Assembly: GCA_934668375.1 (NCBI GenBank) | Contig: CAKUNF010000008.1 | Location: 1-64,000 of the forward strand | Length of the DNA stretch: 64,000 nucleotides | From: an uncultured Parolsenella sp. | GTDB taxonomy: Bacteria > Actinomycetota > Coriobacteriia > Coriobacteriales > Atopobiaceae | Reading direction: 5' to 3' | In this document: positions 16,182 through 26,500 of the stretch, one piece after another | Position numbering within the stretch: position 1 is the first letter of the stretch | Layout: the number at the start of each line of letters is the position of its first letter | Translations under genes and position numbers: made by a program | Notes under the pieces: generated by a model | Told to the model about the DNA's origin: nothing | What the model saw: only the letters and a program-made list of their open reading frames with translations | The model's database searches: none

Positions 16182-17912
16182 ATGTCTCGCTGGAACAAGA
16201 ACAGGCTCCGCACGACGGCTCACAGGGGCGCCATCGTTGCCATGGCACTCACGCTGGGACTTGCGCCTCTGCCCTATATCACGCGCGAGGCCATCGCGCT
16301 CACCTCGAGCGACGCAAGCGTCTCGAGCTGGGATGCCACGTTTGACGGCTCGAGCTACGTCTTCACCATCGACTTTGCCAACGACGTCTACAGCGGCAAC
16401 CACACCCTCTACGTCACCTACGACGACGGCACCCAGGACAACACCAACTCGCTGCAGCTCACCTGGGACTGCTCCGAGGTCAAGGGCGGCTGGTACCAGG
16501 ACATTCCCGGCGCCTCCACCTCCGTCTTGGGCAACACGGTCACGGTGAGCGTCCCCGCCGGCTACTTTGGCGGCAAGCCGTTTGCGGTCTCCTACTGCGG
16601 CTCCTCCATCACGAGCGCTCAGATGGGCGGTGCCTCCGCCGAGCCGGAGAGCCCCGAGGCCCCCGCCGAGCCCGAGGCTCCCGCCACCCCGGACGCTCCC
16701 GAGACCCCCACCGATCCTGCCACCCCGGACGCCCCCTCCAAGCCCGATACCGGAGACTCCAACACGGGCACTGCCTACGCCGGCATCACCATCGACGGCG
16801 ACTTCTCTGACTGGGACGGCGTCGCCAAGACGGATACGGACTCCGAGACGGGCTGGGGCCACGTCAACAGGATGGCCATGGTCTGGGACGGCGACTGGGT
16901 CTACCTCTACCTCGAGTCCGATGACAGCAATCCTCGCTCCATGACGGGAGCCGGACCCTCCGGCAACGGCAAGTTCGCCATCACGACCGACCTCGGCAAC
17001 CAGACGCTCGTGGACCTCTCCCAGGCCCCCGACCGCGTCCTGGGTATCGACGGCGCCAGCATCGCGGCAAACAGCACCAACTGGGGTCAGCCGCCCTACA
17101 GGTGGGAGGTCGCCATCCCGGCCTCCGCGCTCGGCCCCTGCTCCAAGACGATCAGCTTTGGCCTGTACCAGGTTGAGCCCGCCGTCACGAACGTGGCCAA
17201 CTTCCACCCGGCCGATGACGGCGACCACACCTTCAACGGCATCACCTACGACGGCTCCTACGATGACTGGACGTACTACCCGCACACGACGATCCAATAC
17301 GCCGGAAGCGGCACGGGCGAGACGGTCGTGGATGCCCGCGGTGCCCTCTACGCAGACTCCGACAGGCTCTACGGCCATGTGGTGACGTCCATGCCGGCCC
17401 ATCTGGCCGAGGCGGGCGGCGAGTTTTCGAGCGCCGTTTCCATCAAGCTCAACGACGACGAGAACCTCATGCTCACGCCGCGCCTCGTCGCGGTCGACGC
17501 CAACGGCAACATCGACTGGAACCCGCAGACCTCGGGCCTGGCGGCCGGCACCTACGAGTTCTATCTGGCCTCAACCACCACGAACGGTACCTCGACCAAC
17601 ATCGGTGACCTCAAGGACGACGACGTCATCTACGGCCGTGCCAAGGTGACCATCGGGGCCGACAAGGATGAGATGGAGTACTACATCGACATCCCGACGC
17701 TCGCGGCGCACCTGCACGCCAACGGCGGCCAGGACAAGGCCGAGACGTCCATCGACCCCAGCAACATCACGAAGTTCTCGGCGCAGTACGGGCGCATCGG
17801 CCAGGAGTGGGTCACCACGGCCGGCACCTCGACGATGCCCATCCTTGGTGTGGGCCTGTGCCTGGCCGTCGTGGGCGGCACCTACGCGCGCCGTCGTCGC
17901 TCGCAGGGCTAG
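16182..17912 (+). CDS. Secreted protein with C-terminal TM/Arg sorting signal, candidate XrtG substrate
   Basis: 576 residues. A basic N-terminus and a signal segment (about residues 17-36, ending near TREAIA) are followed by a first beta-rich domain and then a Pro/Glu/Ala linker (about 150-190). Two related domains come next, each opening with an IDGDFSDWDG or YDGSYDDW motif (near residues 205 and 356). These resemble carbohydrate-binding or DOMON-like beta modules. The tail is TSTMPILGVG at 549-558, with a hydrophobic segment to 569 and then RRRR, the tripartite layout of exosortase or sortase signals. No LPXTG is present. It lies 10 bp upstream of xrtG. From memory, a Firmicu-CTERM sorting model has been linked to XrtG, and whether this tail matches it is unchecked. 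ATG 16182 is chosen because it places the signal segment near the start. ATG 16155 is an alternative. Confidence 0.65.
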   Translation: MSRWNKNRLRTTAHRGAIVAMALTLGLAPLPYITREAIALTSSDASVSSWDATFDGSSYVFTIDFANDVYSGNHTLYVTYDDGTQDNTNSLQLTWDCSEVKGGWYQDIPGASTSVLGNTVTVSVPAGYFGGKPFAVSYCGSSITSAQMGGASAEPESPEAPAEPEAPATPDAPETPTDPATPDAPSKPDTGDSNTGTAYAGITIDGDFSDWDGVAKTDTDSETGWGHVNRMAMVWDGDWVYLYLESDDSNPRSMTGAGPSGNGKFAITTDLGNQTLVDLSQAPDRVLGIDGASIAANSTNWGQPPYRWEVAIPASALGPCSKTISFGLYQVEPAVTNVANFHPADDGDHTFNGITYDGSYDDWTYYPHTTIQYAGSGTGETVVDARGALYADSDRLYGHVVTSMPAHLAEAGGEFSSAVSIKLNDDENLMLTPRLVAVDANGNIDWNPQTSGLAAGTYEFYLASTTTNGTSTNIGDLKDDDVIYGRAKVTIGADKDEMEYYIDIPTLAAHLHANGGQDKAETSIDPSNITKFSAQYGRIGQEWVTTAGTSTMPILGVGLCLAVVGGTYARRRRSQG

Positions 17913-17922
17913 GGGCGTGCCG

Positions 17923-18519
17923 ATGGTATACGCGATAGGGGCGGCCGCCGCGCTCGTGTGGCTCTACGTCCTGCATGTGCTCGCCCGCGCGGAGCTGCGC
18001 TTCTGGCGCTTCGCCGTGGGCTCGCTCGGGCTTTTCGTGCTGCTCATGATATTCGTCCGCCCGTGGGCCACGGAGCCGCTCGCCCAGGTGGTCGCGGCCG
18101 TCTCGGGCGTCTTTGGCTCCGTCACGCGTACGTTCGAGGCGTTCTTCCGCTACGGCGTGCTGTTCGTGGACTCGGCGGCCGGCTCCATCACGCTCAAGGT
18201 CGACTTCGAGTGCTCGGGCATCGTGGAGATCATGGCGTTCCTCTCGCTCCTCTCGTTCTTCCAGGTCTACAACAGAAGCGAGCGCGTGCTCGTCGGGCTG
18301 GCCGGCACGCTGTTCATACTGCTCGCGAACGCCATCCGCATCACGGTCATCTGCGAGCTCATCCACTTCATGGGCCCGGGCGTCTACTACGTGGCCCACT
18401 CGCTCGTGGGGCGTCTCGTGTTCTATGCGCTCACGGTGTGGCTGTACTTCTACGTGTTCACCAAGCCGCAGGTCGTGCGCATGAGGGTGGGGCGCTTTGC
18501 CTATGAGCGCGATGAGTAG
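17923..18519 (+). CDS. xrtG: Exosortase family protein, XrtG type
   Basis: 198 residues with about five membrane segments, short like the Gram-positive XrtG subfamily. The predicted catalytic residues of exosortases are all present: C97 in FECSGIVEI, R139 in NAIRITVICE and H159 in YYVAHSLVGR. Exosortases are membrane cysteine transpeptidase-like enzymes that recognise a C-terminal motif-TM-Arg tail and link cleavage to surface attachment. The neighbours match the reported XrtG neighbourhood (family 2 glycosyltransferase, PTPS-like protein, large membrane protein). An AGGG-rich site precedes ATG 17923, with a GTG at 17917 as alternative. The end overlaps the glycosyltransferase gene. The assignment to XrtG rather than another small exosortase is inference from context. 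Confidence 0.85.
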   Translation: MVYAIGAAAALVWLYVLHVLARAELRFWRFAVGSLGLFVLLMIFVRPWATEPLAQVVAAVSGVFGSVTRTFEAFFRYGVLFVDSAAGSITLKVDFECSGIVEIMAFLSLLSFFQVYNRSERVLVGLAGTLFILLANAIRITVICELIHFMGPGVYYVAHSLVGRLVFYALTVWLYFYVFTKPQVVRMRVGRFAYERDE

Positions 18520-19909
18520 CGTGCTCGCGGGTCTGGCCTCGAGCTTTGTCTTCTGGGCCGCGTGGATTGTCATCCCACTCATCATGGAGATCGTGCCGGC
18601 CCTGGGCAGTGTGGCTCTGCTCGTGCGCCGTCGCGTGCGAGACGCGCGCAGGCCGGCCGAACCCATCATCTACCCGGACGTCACGGTCATCGTGCCGGTC
18701 TACAACTCGGCGGACACGCTCGAGGCGTGCGTCGACTCCATCGCGGGCGGCACGTACCCCGCCGAGCGCATCAACGTCTACCTCGTGAACAACGCAAGCA
18801 CAGACGACTCGTTTGGGGTCTTCGCTCGTGCCCAGGCGTCCCACCCCGAGCTCGCCATGCAGTGGCTCGACGCCGCGCAGGGCAAGTCAAACGCGCTGAA
18901 CCTCGCCCTCTACAGCAGCCAGGGCAAGTACATCGTGCACGTGGACTCAGACGGCGTGCTCGAGCCCCATGCCCTCGCCAACCTCGTCTGTCGCTTCGAG
19001 GCCGACCCCACCATCAACGTGGCCACGGGTGCCATCATGGTGGAGCCGGGCCTCGTGGAGGCATACAGGCCTGGACCTGCGCGCCTACTTCGCCGCCTGG
19101 AGTTCATGGAGTACGCCCAGGCGTTTCTCGCCGGGCGCAACTACGCGAGCGAGGTGGACCGCGTCTACACGCTCTCTGGCGCGTTCACGGCCTTCCGCAG
19201 CAGCGCCATCCTCACGTCGTGGCTCTACAACGCAGACACCATCTGCGAGGACACCCAGATCACGTTCCAGATGCGCTACAACCAAAGGCAGCGCCTGCAC
19301 GTGTGCGAGGACGCCATCTTCTTCGTGGATCCCATCGAGGGCGTGGACAAGCTCTACACGCAGCGCCAGCGCTGGCAGCGCGGCAGCCTGGAGGTGGCCC
19401 ACCAGTTTGGCGGCGAGCGCCTGTCGCTGCGCCACGCCCTCACGGACGTCAACGTGGGCACGCTGCTGTATGACCACACGTTCGCCTTCCCGCGCATGAT
19501 CTGGTACGTGGCGCTCGTCTGCCTGCTCGCCGTGGGCTACTCGGGCGCGGTGGTGCTTGGCGCCATGGCGGCCATCTACGTGCTGTACGTGGCGTGCGGC
19601 TACCTGTACCTGCTGGCCGTGGCGTCGTTCCTGCGGGACTTCCCCGGGCTGCGCCGCTACGCGCTCGGCCTGTGGTGGGTCGTGCCGCTGCTGCCGGCGT
19701 TCAACTTCGTGGTGTTCTTCATCCGCCTGGCGGGCGTCATCAACAGCATCGGCACGGGCGGCGCCTGGAAGACGCGAACCCTTTCCGAGGAGCGCGGCGC
19801 CTTTGCGGGCGTCCTGCGCGCGGACTTCTCGCGCGTGAGCGGGGCCGTCCGCCGTCTGCGCAACCTGGTGAACTATCCCGAGGAGGAATCGACCCGTGAG
19901 CAAGACTAG
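18503..19909 (+). CDS. Processive family 2 glycosyltransferase of the XrtG system
   Basis: 468 residues. One N-terminal membrane segment (about 10-30) precedes a cytoplasmic GT-A domain that starts VTVIVPVYNSADT. Three or four C-terminal membrane segments (about 325-415) follow. The processive synthase residues are visible: D148/D150 in HVDSDG, E249-D250 in ICEDTQ, and QRQRW at 287-291, the Q/RxxRW motif of cellulose-, hyaluronan- and PNAG-type synthases. It therefore probably polymerises and extrudes a glycan. It overlaps xrtG by 17 bp and the next gene by 14 bp. It fits the description of TIGR03111 (glycosyltransferase, exosortase G system-associated). No PilZ domain is present. Starts at 18503 and 18512 are both possible. 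Confidence 0.85.
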   Translation: MSAMSSVLAGLASSFVFWAAWIVIPLIMEIVPALGSVALLVRRRVRDARRPAEPIIYPDVTVIVPVYNSADTLEACVDSIAGGTYPAERINVYLVNNASTDDSFGVFARAQASHPELAMQWLDAAQGKSNALNLALYSSQGKYIVHVDSDGVLEPHALANLVCRFEADPTINVATGAIMVEPGLVEAYRPGPARLLRRLEFMEYAQAFLAGRNYASEVDRVYTLSGAFTAFRSSAILTSWLYNADTICEDTQITFQMRYNQRQRLHVCEDAIFFVDPIEGVDKLYTQRQRWQRGSLEVAHQFGGERLSLRHALTDVNVGTLLYDHTFAFPRMIWYVALVCLLAVGYSGAVVLGAMAAIYVLYVACGYLYLLAVASFLRDFPGLRRYALGLWWVVPLLPAFNFVVFFIRLAGVINSIGTGGAWKTRTLSEERGAFAGVLRADFSRVSGAVRRLRNLVNYPEEESTREQD

Positions 19910-21062
19910 CATCGGCGCGGGCAGGATCGAGAGCCTGCGCACCGGGGCGGTGACGGCCGTCGCCTGCGTCCTGGCCGTGGCGATCGGCGCCTTCTGCGCG
20001 TGGCAGCTCTCCCACTACGAGGACGGCCTCGTCGAGACGTTCGCCAGCCAGCAGGACGACTACGTGCGCGTGGTGGCCGAGCAGCTCTCGCGCGCGAGCG
20101 ATGACGACGCGCAGGCGCTTCTCGGCGCCATCGGCCCGTCGTCCTCCAAGTACTGGACGGTCGCGGAGGACGGCTCGCTCGTCTTCGTGAAGGACGTGGA
20201 CGAGACGAACCGCTACCGGGGCTTCTCGTCGAGCACGTACTACGACTCGAGCGCTGCCGAGCAGTTCGTGGACGGCCTTGCCGAGAACGGCGTGACGCAC
20301 GCGGTCATCGAGGTGGACGGCCGTGACTTCATCGCCTCGGGCACGGTCGTGGAGCGCGGCGGGGCCAAGGTGTCGCTGTGCCTGCTCACGGCGCGCCACG
20401 TCATCATCGACCAGAACGCCTACCTGGCCGCCCGCGTGGGCCTGGGCGTGGCCATCGGCGCCGCCCTCGTGCTCATGGTGGGTGCGTGCGTGGTCATGGG
20501 GCTTCGCGGGGATCGCCTGCTCGACCGCGCCGAGGCGGCCGAGGGCGAGGCCGTGCGCCTGCGCGAGACGAACGAGCGCCTGGGGCGCCAGAAGCTCTCC
20601 GAGCTGCTGGGCGTTCACGCCGCGGGCGAGAACGACGACAACGATGGGGGAGACGATCCCATGTCACACGAGGTCAGGCGCGTCTACTGCTTCAAGAGCT
20701 ATCTCAACGCGAGCCACTACGTGAGCTTTGGCGGCAAGCGCGGCGAGGTGCACCCGCACACGTGGCAGTTCAGCGCCAAGGTGGCCGTGGCGGCCACGGC
20801 CAACCCGCGTCCCTTCGCGGACTACGAGCGCGCCATCGAGGCCGTGTTCGAGCCCTACCAGAACCGCGTGGTCAACGAGTGTGAGCCGTTCGACGCCATC
20901 GTGCCTACGCTCGAGAGCCTCACCGAGGTGCTTGGCGAGAAGGTGCGCGCGGCTGCCTCCGGCATGGACGCGCGCCTCGTGGAGTTCGAGGGCTCCGAGA
21001 CGCCCGCGCGCAGCTACCTGCTGAGCTACGGCCCCGAGACCGACGCCGAGGAGCTCGCGTAA
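19896..21062 (+). CDS. Membrane-anchored 6-pyruvoyl-tetrahydropterin synthase-like protein
   Basis: 388 residues. TM1 is at about 17-37. An extracytoplasmic Cache/PAS-like region spans about 40-180, and TM2 about 183-208. A short coiled-coil follows (DRAEAAEGEAVRLRETNERL). The C-terminal 130 residues are a PTPS fold. The zinc triad of PTPS is kept (H274 in NASHYV, H286 and H288 in HPHTW), as is a Glu in FEGSETPARSY. No Cys lies at the catalytic position between the His groups. It therefore may bind a pterin-like ligand or metal without the classical synthase reaction. It matches the reported XrtG-associated PTPS-related group. GTG start with AGGAGG 9 bp upstream. Its TAATG overlaps the next start. 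Confidence 0.8.
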   Translation: MSKTSIGAGRIESLRTGAVTAVACVLAVAIGAFCAWQLSHYEDGLVETFASQQDDYVRVVAEQLSRASDDDAQALLGAIGPSSSKYWTVAEDGSLVFVKDVDETNRYRGFSSSTYYDSSAAEQFVDGLAENGVTHAVIEVDGRDFIASGTVVERGGAKVSLCLLTARHVIIDQNAYLAARVGLGVAIGAALVLMVGACVVMGLRGDRLLDRAEAAEGEAVRLRETNERLGRQKLSELLGVHAAGENDDNDGGDDPMSHEVRRVYCFKSYLNASHYVSFGGKRGEVHPHTWQFSAKVAVAATANPRPFADYERAIEAVFEPYQNRVVNECEPFDAIVPTLESLTEVLGEKVRAAASGMDARLVEFEGSETPARSYLLSYGPETDAEELA

Positions 21063-23539
21063 TGGCCGAGACGGACAAGGCGGCAGGGCCGGGCCGCGCG
21101 CACGGTGCGGGGAGGGCGTCGCTTGCGGTGGCGCTGCTCGCGCACGCGGGAGCCGTGGCGCTCGTCATGTGGCTCGTGTCCACGAGCGGCACCACGTGCT
21201 CTGGGGCAGACGCCTTCTCGCACCTGTTTGCGGGGCAGTCGCTGCTGGGTGGCCTTGCGAGCGGGAACGCGTGGCCCATCATCGAGCCGCTGTGGTACAA
21301 CGGCGCGCAGCTCATGCGTGTCACGGGGCCTGTCTGCGTCTACGTGCTTGCCGGGTGCGAGGCGCTTGCCGGCGGCGTCATTGGCGGATACGTGGTCTTC
21401 TGCGGGCTCGTCTACCTGCTGGGCGCCCTGGGCTGGCTGGTCGCCGGGCGGCGCCTCGGCCGTCTGTGGCTGGCGATCGTGGCGGGCACGCTGTGGTTCG
21501 CGCTGCCTGCCAACCTCACGGCGCTGTTCGTCGAGGGAGACCTTGCCCGAAGCCTCTGCCTGGCGCTGCTGCCCTGGCTCGTGGGCGCGCTCGACGCGTT
21601 CCTCGAGCGTGGTGGCGCCGCCCGTGCGGCTGGCGTTGGCGTGGCCGCCGCGCTGCTCGTGCTCACGGACGTGGGTGCCTCCGTACTCGCGGGCATCGGC
21701 GTGGCCGTCTATGGCGTCTGCTGGGGCCTCTCGCGCAGACGTTGGGTGCGCGTGGGCGAGGCCGTGCTTGCCTGCGTGCTGGGGTGCGCGGCCTGCGGGG
21801 CCTGGCTCGTGCCGTTCGTTTCTGGCGGCGGTCTTGCGAGCGCGGTGCAGGTTGGCGTGCAGGGGCTGGGCGCCACGCTGGCGCCTCGCGGCTGGCTCGA
21901 GGGCTCCTCGGCCGGCATCTACCTGGGCACCGCTGCTGCCGTGCTCGTCGCGTTTGGCATCCTGTGCTCCCGGCGCGCGAGCCGGGCTGCCTTCGTTGCC
22001 GCCGCTATGCTCGTGGCGCTCACGGCCGCCTCGCTGCAGCCCGTCGTGGGGCCGCTCACGTGCCTGTCTCGCGCGGGTTCGCTCGGCCTCGTCTCCGTGG
22101 CGCTCGCACTCGTGCTGCTGGCGCTTCTGCGCTGGCGCTCGCTGCGGGTTCCCGTGCTCGTGGCGGCGATCGCGCTGCTCGCGCTTGACGCGGCGCCGTC
22201 CTGGCAGCTGCTCTGGGGCGCTCACAACGAGGCGAGCGCCGAGGAGCGCCTCGAGCGCCATGCGGCCGACACGCTCGTTGACCAGGCTCGCGCCATCACG
22301 GTGCAGCGCCTCGCGCTCGTTGACGAGGGCGGCTTGGACGCCGAGAGCGCCTTTCTGGCGACCGGCGCCGAGCAGCCCGTGGCCATCGCCCAGGGAGCGG
22401 ACGCCCGCGCCGCCGTGGCCAAGAACTACGAGCAGCTCGACCGTGCCCTCGAGGAGGGCCGCTTTGGCTACCTGTTCGACCGCAGCCTCGAGCTTGGCTG
22501 CGACTCGGTGATCGTGCGCACGTCGCTCGTGCGGGATCGCTCCGCAAACATCTCCGCGCGCATCGACTCCGCCGCGGGGCAGGGCGGCTACGCGCTCGTG
22601 GCAGACAACGGGGACTATCGCCTCTACCACCGCGACGTCGATGGCTCGTTTGGCGTCAAGACGAGCTACGAGGCCATCGCCGTCGGCACGGGCGCCGGGC
22701 AGATCGCGCTGCAGTTCCCGAGCGTTGAGGAGACGCAAGACGCGTGCCTCGACCACTACACGGCAGACGAGCTTGCCGCCTACAAGGTGGTCTACCTCGA
22801 CGGCTTCACCTACACGGACCAGGGCGCAGCCGAGCGGCTCGTGCAGGACGTGGCCGCGCGCGGCACGCGCGTCGTCATCATGGCAGACGGCATGCCCGCA
22901 GACGAGCACACGGGCTCCACGTCCTTCTTGGGCGTGAGTGCCCAGCCCATCACGTTCCACGGTGGCTTCCCCGAGCTCTCCACGCGCCTGGGCGAGCTCT
23001 CGTGCCAGCTGTTCCCCGCGGGCCACGAGCGCTGGCAGACCGTCTACCTCAACGGCCTCGATGACGTCTGGGGCTCTGTGGACGATGCGCAGCGCAGTCT
23101 CGCGTTCTATGGCTCGGTGTGCGGCGGCAACGTCGTGTTCGTGGGCCTCAACCTCACCTACTTCGAGGCGGTGACGGCAGACGCCGGCGTGGCCGCGCTG
23201 CTCGCGGACTCGCTGACGCTCGACCCGGCCGCGCTGCCCACGCGCGAGCTCGTGCCCGTCTCCGTGGCCTGGGGTGCGGACTCGCTTACCGTTGAGGCGT
23301 CCTCCGATGACGTGGACACCACGCTCGCCTGGCAGGACGCCTTTGCGCCCACGGCTGGCGCCTGGGAGCGCGACGGCCTGCTCCACGTGGGTGCGGGCAC
23401 CACGACGATCTCCCTGCGCCGCCCGCACCTCATGGCCGGCGTGGCCGTGAGCGCGGCCGCCGTCGCGGCGGGCGCCCTACTGCTCCGCGCGCTCGCTCGG
23501 CGCGAGAAGGCCGCCGAGGTCGACGAGGCCGGGGTCTAG
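21062..23539 (+). CDS. Large PTPS-related integral membrane protein
   Basis: 825 residues. About twelve membrane segments fill residues 18-380. A soluble extracytoplasmic domain of about 400 residues and a last membrane segment near 785-805, followed by a basic tail, complete it. The first loop, with GADAFSHLFAGQSLLGG and PLWYNGAQLMRVTGP, is characteristic of the PTPS_related/YfhO-like GT-C membrane family. It may move or transfer lipid-linked sugars made by the upstream glycosyltransferase (inference). It is the last gene of the locus, sharing TAATG with the previous one. Its 3' end overlaps the convergent GGDEF/EAL gene by 63 bp, with no terminator between. Confidence 0.8.
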   Translation: MAETDKAAGPGRAHGAGRASLAVALLAHAGAVALVMWLVSTSGTTCSGADAFSHLFAGQSLLGGLASGNAWPIIEPLWYNGAQLMRVTGPVCVYVLAGCEALAGGVIGGYVVFCGLVYLLGALGWLVAGRRLGRLWLAIVAGTLWFALPANLTALFVEGDLARSLCLALLPWLVGALDAFLERGGAARAAGVGVAAALLVLTDVGASVLAGIGVAVYGVCWGLSRRRWVRVGEAVLACVLGCAACGAWLVPFVSGGGLASAVQVGVQGLGATLAPRGWLEGSSAGIYLGTAAAVLVAFGILCSRRASRAAFVAAAMLVALTAASLQPVVGPLTCLSRAGSLGLVSVALALVLLALLRWRSLRVPVLVAAIALLALDAAPSWQLLWGAHNEASAEERLERHAADTLVDQARAITVQRLALVDEGGLDAESAFLATGAEQPVAIAQGADARAAVAKNYEQLDRALEEGRFGYLFDRSLELGCDSVIVRTSLVRDRSANISARIDSAAGQGGYALVADNGDYRLYHRDVDGSFGVKTSYEAIAVGTGAGQIALQFPSVEETQDACLDHYTADELAAYKVVYLDGFTYTDQGAAERLVQDVAARGTRVVIMADGMPADEHTGSTSFLGVSAQPITFHGGFPELSTRLGELSCQLFPAGHERWQTVYLNGLDDVWGSVDDAQRSLAFYGSVCGGNVVFVGLNLTYFEAVTADAGVAALLADSLTLDPAALPTRELVPVSVAWGADSLTVEASSDDVDTTLAWQDAFAPTAGAWERDGLLHVGAGTTTISLRRPHLMAGVAVSAAAVAAGALLLRALARREKAAEVDEAGV

Positions 23540-26500
23540 GAGCACCTTCTCGAACTCCTGGGGCGGCATGGGTCGGTAGCACCAGAAGCCCTGGACGTAG
23601 CGCGCACCTAGGTCGAGCGTGAGCTGCGCCTGCTCCCTCGTTTCCACGCCCTCCACGATGAGCGGCAGGTCCAAGGCGTGTCCCATGTCGATCACCGAGG
23701 CCATGATGCTGCTGTCTCGCGTGGCCTGCTCGCTCGAGTCGGCGGCGTTGGGGAGGAACTGGCGATCGAGCTTGATGACGTCCACGCCCACGTCGCCGAG
23801 CATGCTCAGCGAGGAGCGGCCCGTTCCAAAGTCGTCCATGAGCACGGTCACGCCCATCTCGTGCAGGCGCCTCGCAAAGCCCTCCAGCGCGCTCTGGTCC
23901 TGCATGTAGGCCGTCTCGGTTATCTCGACCTCAAGCAGGCGCGGGGGCAGGCGGTACTCCTCGACGAGCCCCTGGATGAACTCCGGGACGTCGAACGCAA
24001 GGATGTCGATGCGAGAGACGTTGATGGAGACGGGCACGGGCACGATGCCACGCGCGATGACGTCTCCCAGCCAGCGGGCGACGAGCGACCACACGCGCTT
24101 GTCGAGCGTGACGACGAAGCCGTTCTTCTCCAGCACCGGGATGAACTCGGCGGGGGAGAGGCGACCGCCGTCCTTTGTCGCCCAGCGCACGAGCGCCTCT
24201 GCGCCAACGACCCGGCCCGTCTTGAGGTCGCACTGGGGTTGAAGGGCAAAGTAGATGCTGCCGTCCGCGATGGCGTACTGGAAGCTCGACAGCAGGGCGT
24301 GCTCGCGGCTGCGCTGCTCGTATGCCATAGGCTCGAAGAACGAGATCCTGTTCTTGAAGTCTGCCTTGGACTGCTGGTTGGCAAAGAGCGCCTTTGAGCA
24401 GTCGTCCATCGTGAGGGGCTTGCGCGGGTCAACGGGATAGACGCCGAACGAGGGTGAGAAGCCCAGCGAGTCGTCGAAGCGGCTGACGAGTTGGCGGATG
24501 CGCCCGTAGATGTCGTCGATGAGGACGCGGTCGAAGGGCATGTAGAGGCAGAAGTCGTCCTGGCCCCAGTAACCGGCAAGGATGCCGCTCCTCTGCTCGA
24601 GGTCGGCGAGCTGGTGTCCCACGCCCGCGAGGAGCCGGTTGCCGGCCTCGGCGCCGTACCACTCGTTGAACAGGCGGAGGTTGCTGAGGTCGATCGCGAC
24701 GAGGCACCTGATGGCCCCCGTGGCGGCCGCGTTGGCGCGGCTCGCAAGCTCGAGGAGGTCTTGGCCGCTCCTCAGGCCGGTGAGCTCGTTGACGCGCACG
24801 GGCGGCCTGAGCGCCGGCTCCTGCCCCGCCGGCGCGGCGAGTCCCCTCGCGGCGCGCGCCTTCGTGGCGAGCTCGCTTAGGATGGCGAAGGGCTGGGAGG
24901 AGACCTCCTCGTAGTGGCTCCAGGAGGTGTCAGCCTCAAGGCGCAGGCTCTTGTCGGCGACATCGAAGGGCCTCTTGAGCTCGTCTGCCACCTCCTGGCA
25001 GAGCTGTCTGGTCTCCTGGGAGCTGAGGTAGGCGCCCACGATCACGAACTGCGTGCCGCGCGACCGGTAGGGGACGGCCTGCTTGTGGTGCGAGACGGAC
25101 GCGATGCGCTTGGCGACGCAGGCGAGCAGGGCGTCGCCCGTCTCGTAGCCGTAGGTGGCGTTCACCTGGGCGAGGCCGTTGATCTTGATTCCCACGAAGC
25201 CCGTGGGGCGCTGGAGGTGCCTGGCGTTGGCGATGGCGATGACGAGGCCGTGGATGTCCACGAAGCCCGTGGCGGGATCGGTGCTCTCCGCGACACTGCG
25301 GTTGGTGATGGTGCCCACGAACAGCGCCGGAGAGGCGCCCTCCGCGTCGAGCCTGAAGCCGCGGCACTCGCAGACGACGTAGTTGCCCTGGGCGTCGCGA
25401 GCGCGGTACTGCATGCTGTGACGGTGGGTGTCACCCGCGAACAGTCGCGAGATCTCTGCGACGTAGCCGGCGCGGTCATCGGGGTGGATGTGCTCGACCC
25501 AGATGTCGCCGGCATGGCTCATGTGGCCCGTGGGCAGGCCAAAGTCTCGCACCGCGTTGCTCGACCACAGCGACTCGTCATGGTCGATGTCGCAGACGAA
25601 GAAGTAGCGACCCTCGCTCGTCATGGCGAGCGCCTCGAAGATGCGCTCATCGATGCCGAAGGGGTTGTCGAACTCGGGCCTGTGGACGGGCGCCCCGTCC
25701 CCCTGCGTGACACGGTGCGTGAGCTTGTAGCGATACATCTTCTTGTCGGCGTCGATGATCATCTGGCGCTGGCTGTCGCCTGCGGCCGGGTCCACGCGCG
25801 AGCAGCCGTAGCTGAACGAGAAGGTCATGCGCCCGCTCGAGCGCGACTGCGCTATGAGCTGGTCGCGGCACTCCTCGAGGCGGTGGGCCAGCTCGTGCTC
25901 CGATGAGGCTTCCGAGACGAAGACGAACTCGTCCCCGCCGATGCGGAAGACGTCCTCGCCCTCCTGCCGGCGGAGCTTGAGCAGAAGGCTCGTCTGCTGG
26001 ATGTAGCGGTTTCCCTCGGCGTGGCCTAGGTGGTCGTTGCAGCCCTTGAGGTGGTCGATGTCGATGAACGCCACCGTGAAGGGCTCGCCGTACTCCCAGA
26101 GCGCCTCGAGCGTGCGCTCGTAGTGGCGGCGGTTGCCCACGCCGGTGAGGGGGTCCGTGTTGGCGCTCTTCTCGAGTTCCACGTGGCGGCGCTGCACCTC
26201 GCCGATCATGCGGTTGAGCATCTCGACGTACTCGCCCTGGCCGTCGAGCTGGGCCGTCCTGTCTGCGGCGACGAAACTCGTGCCAAGCGCCAGGAACTGG
26301 GCGAGGCTCTTGCGGACGTTCTCCAGGCTGGGGATGAGGGGGTTTTCGTGGTTCGTGTACTGCGAGCTGATGGCCTCGAGGTCGCCGCGGGCGAGGTCCT
26401 CGGCGAAGACGCGGCCCTCCTGGACGCAGGAGCCCAGGTAGACGAGGCGCTTGGCAAGGCGCTGGGCCTCGTCCGGCAGCTTGGTGAGGTCAAGCTCGGC

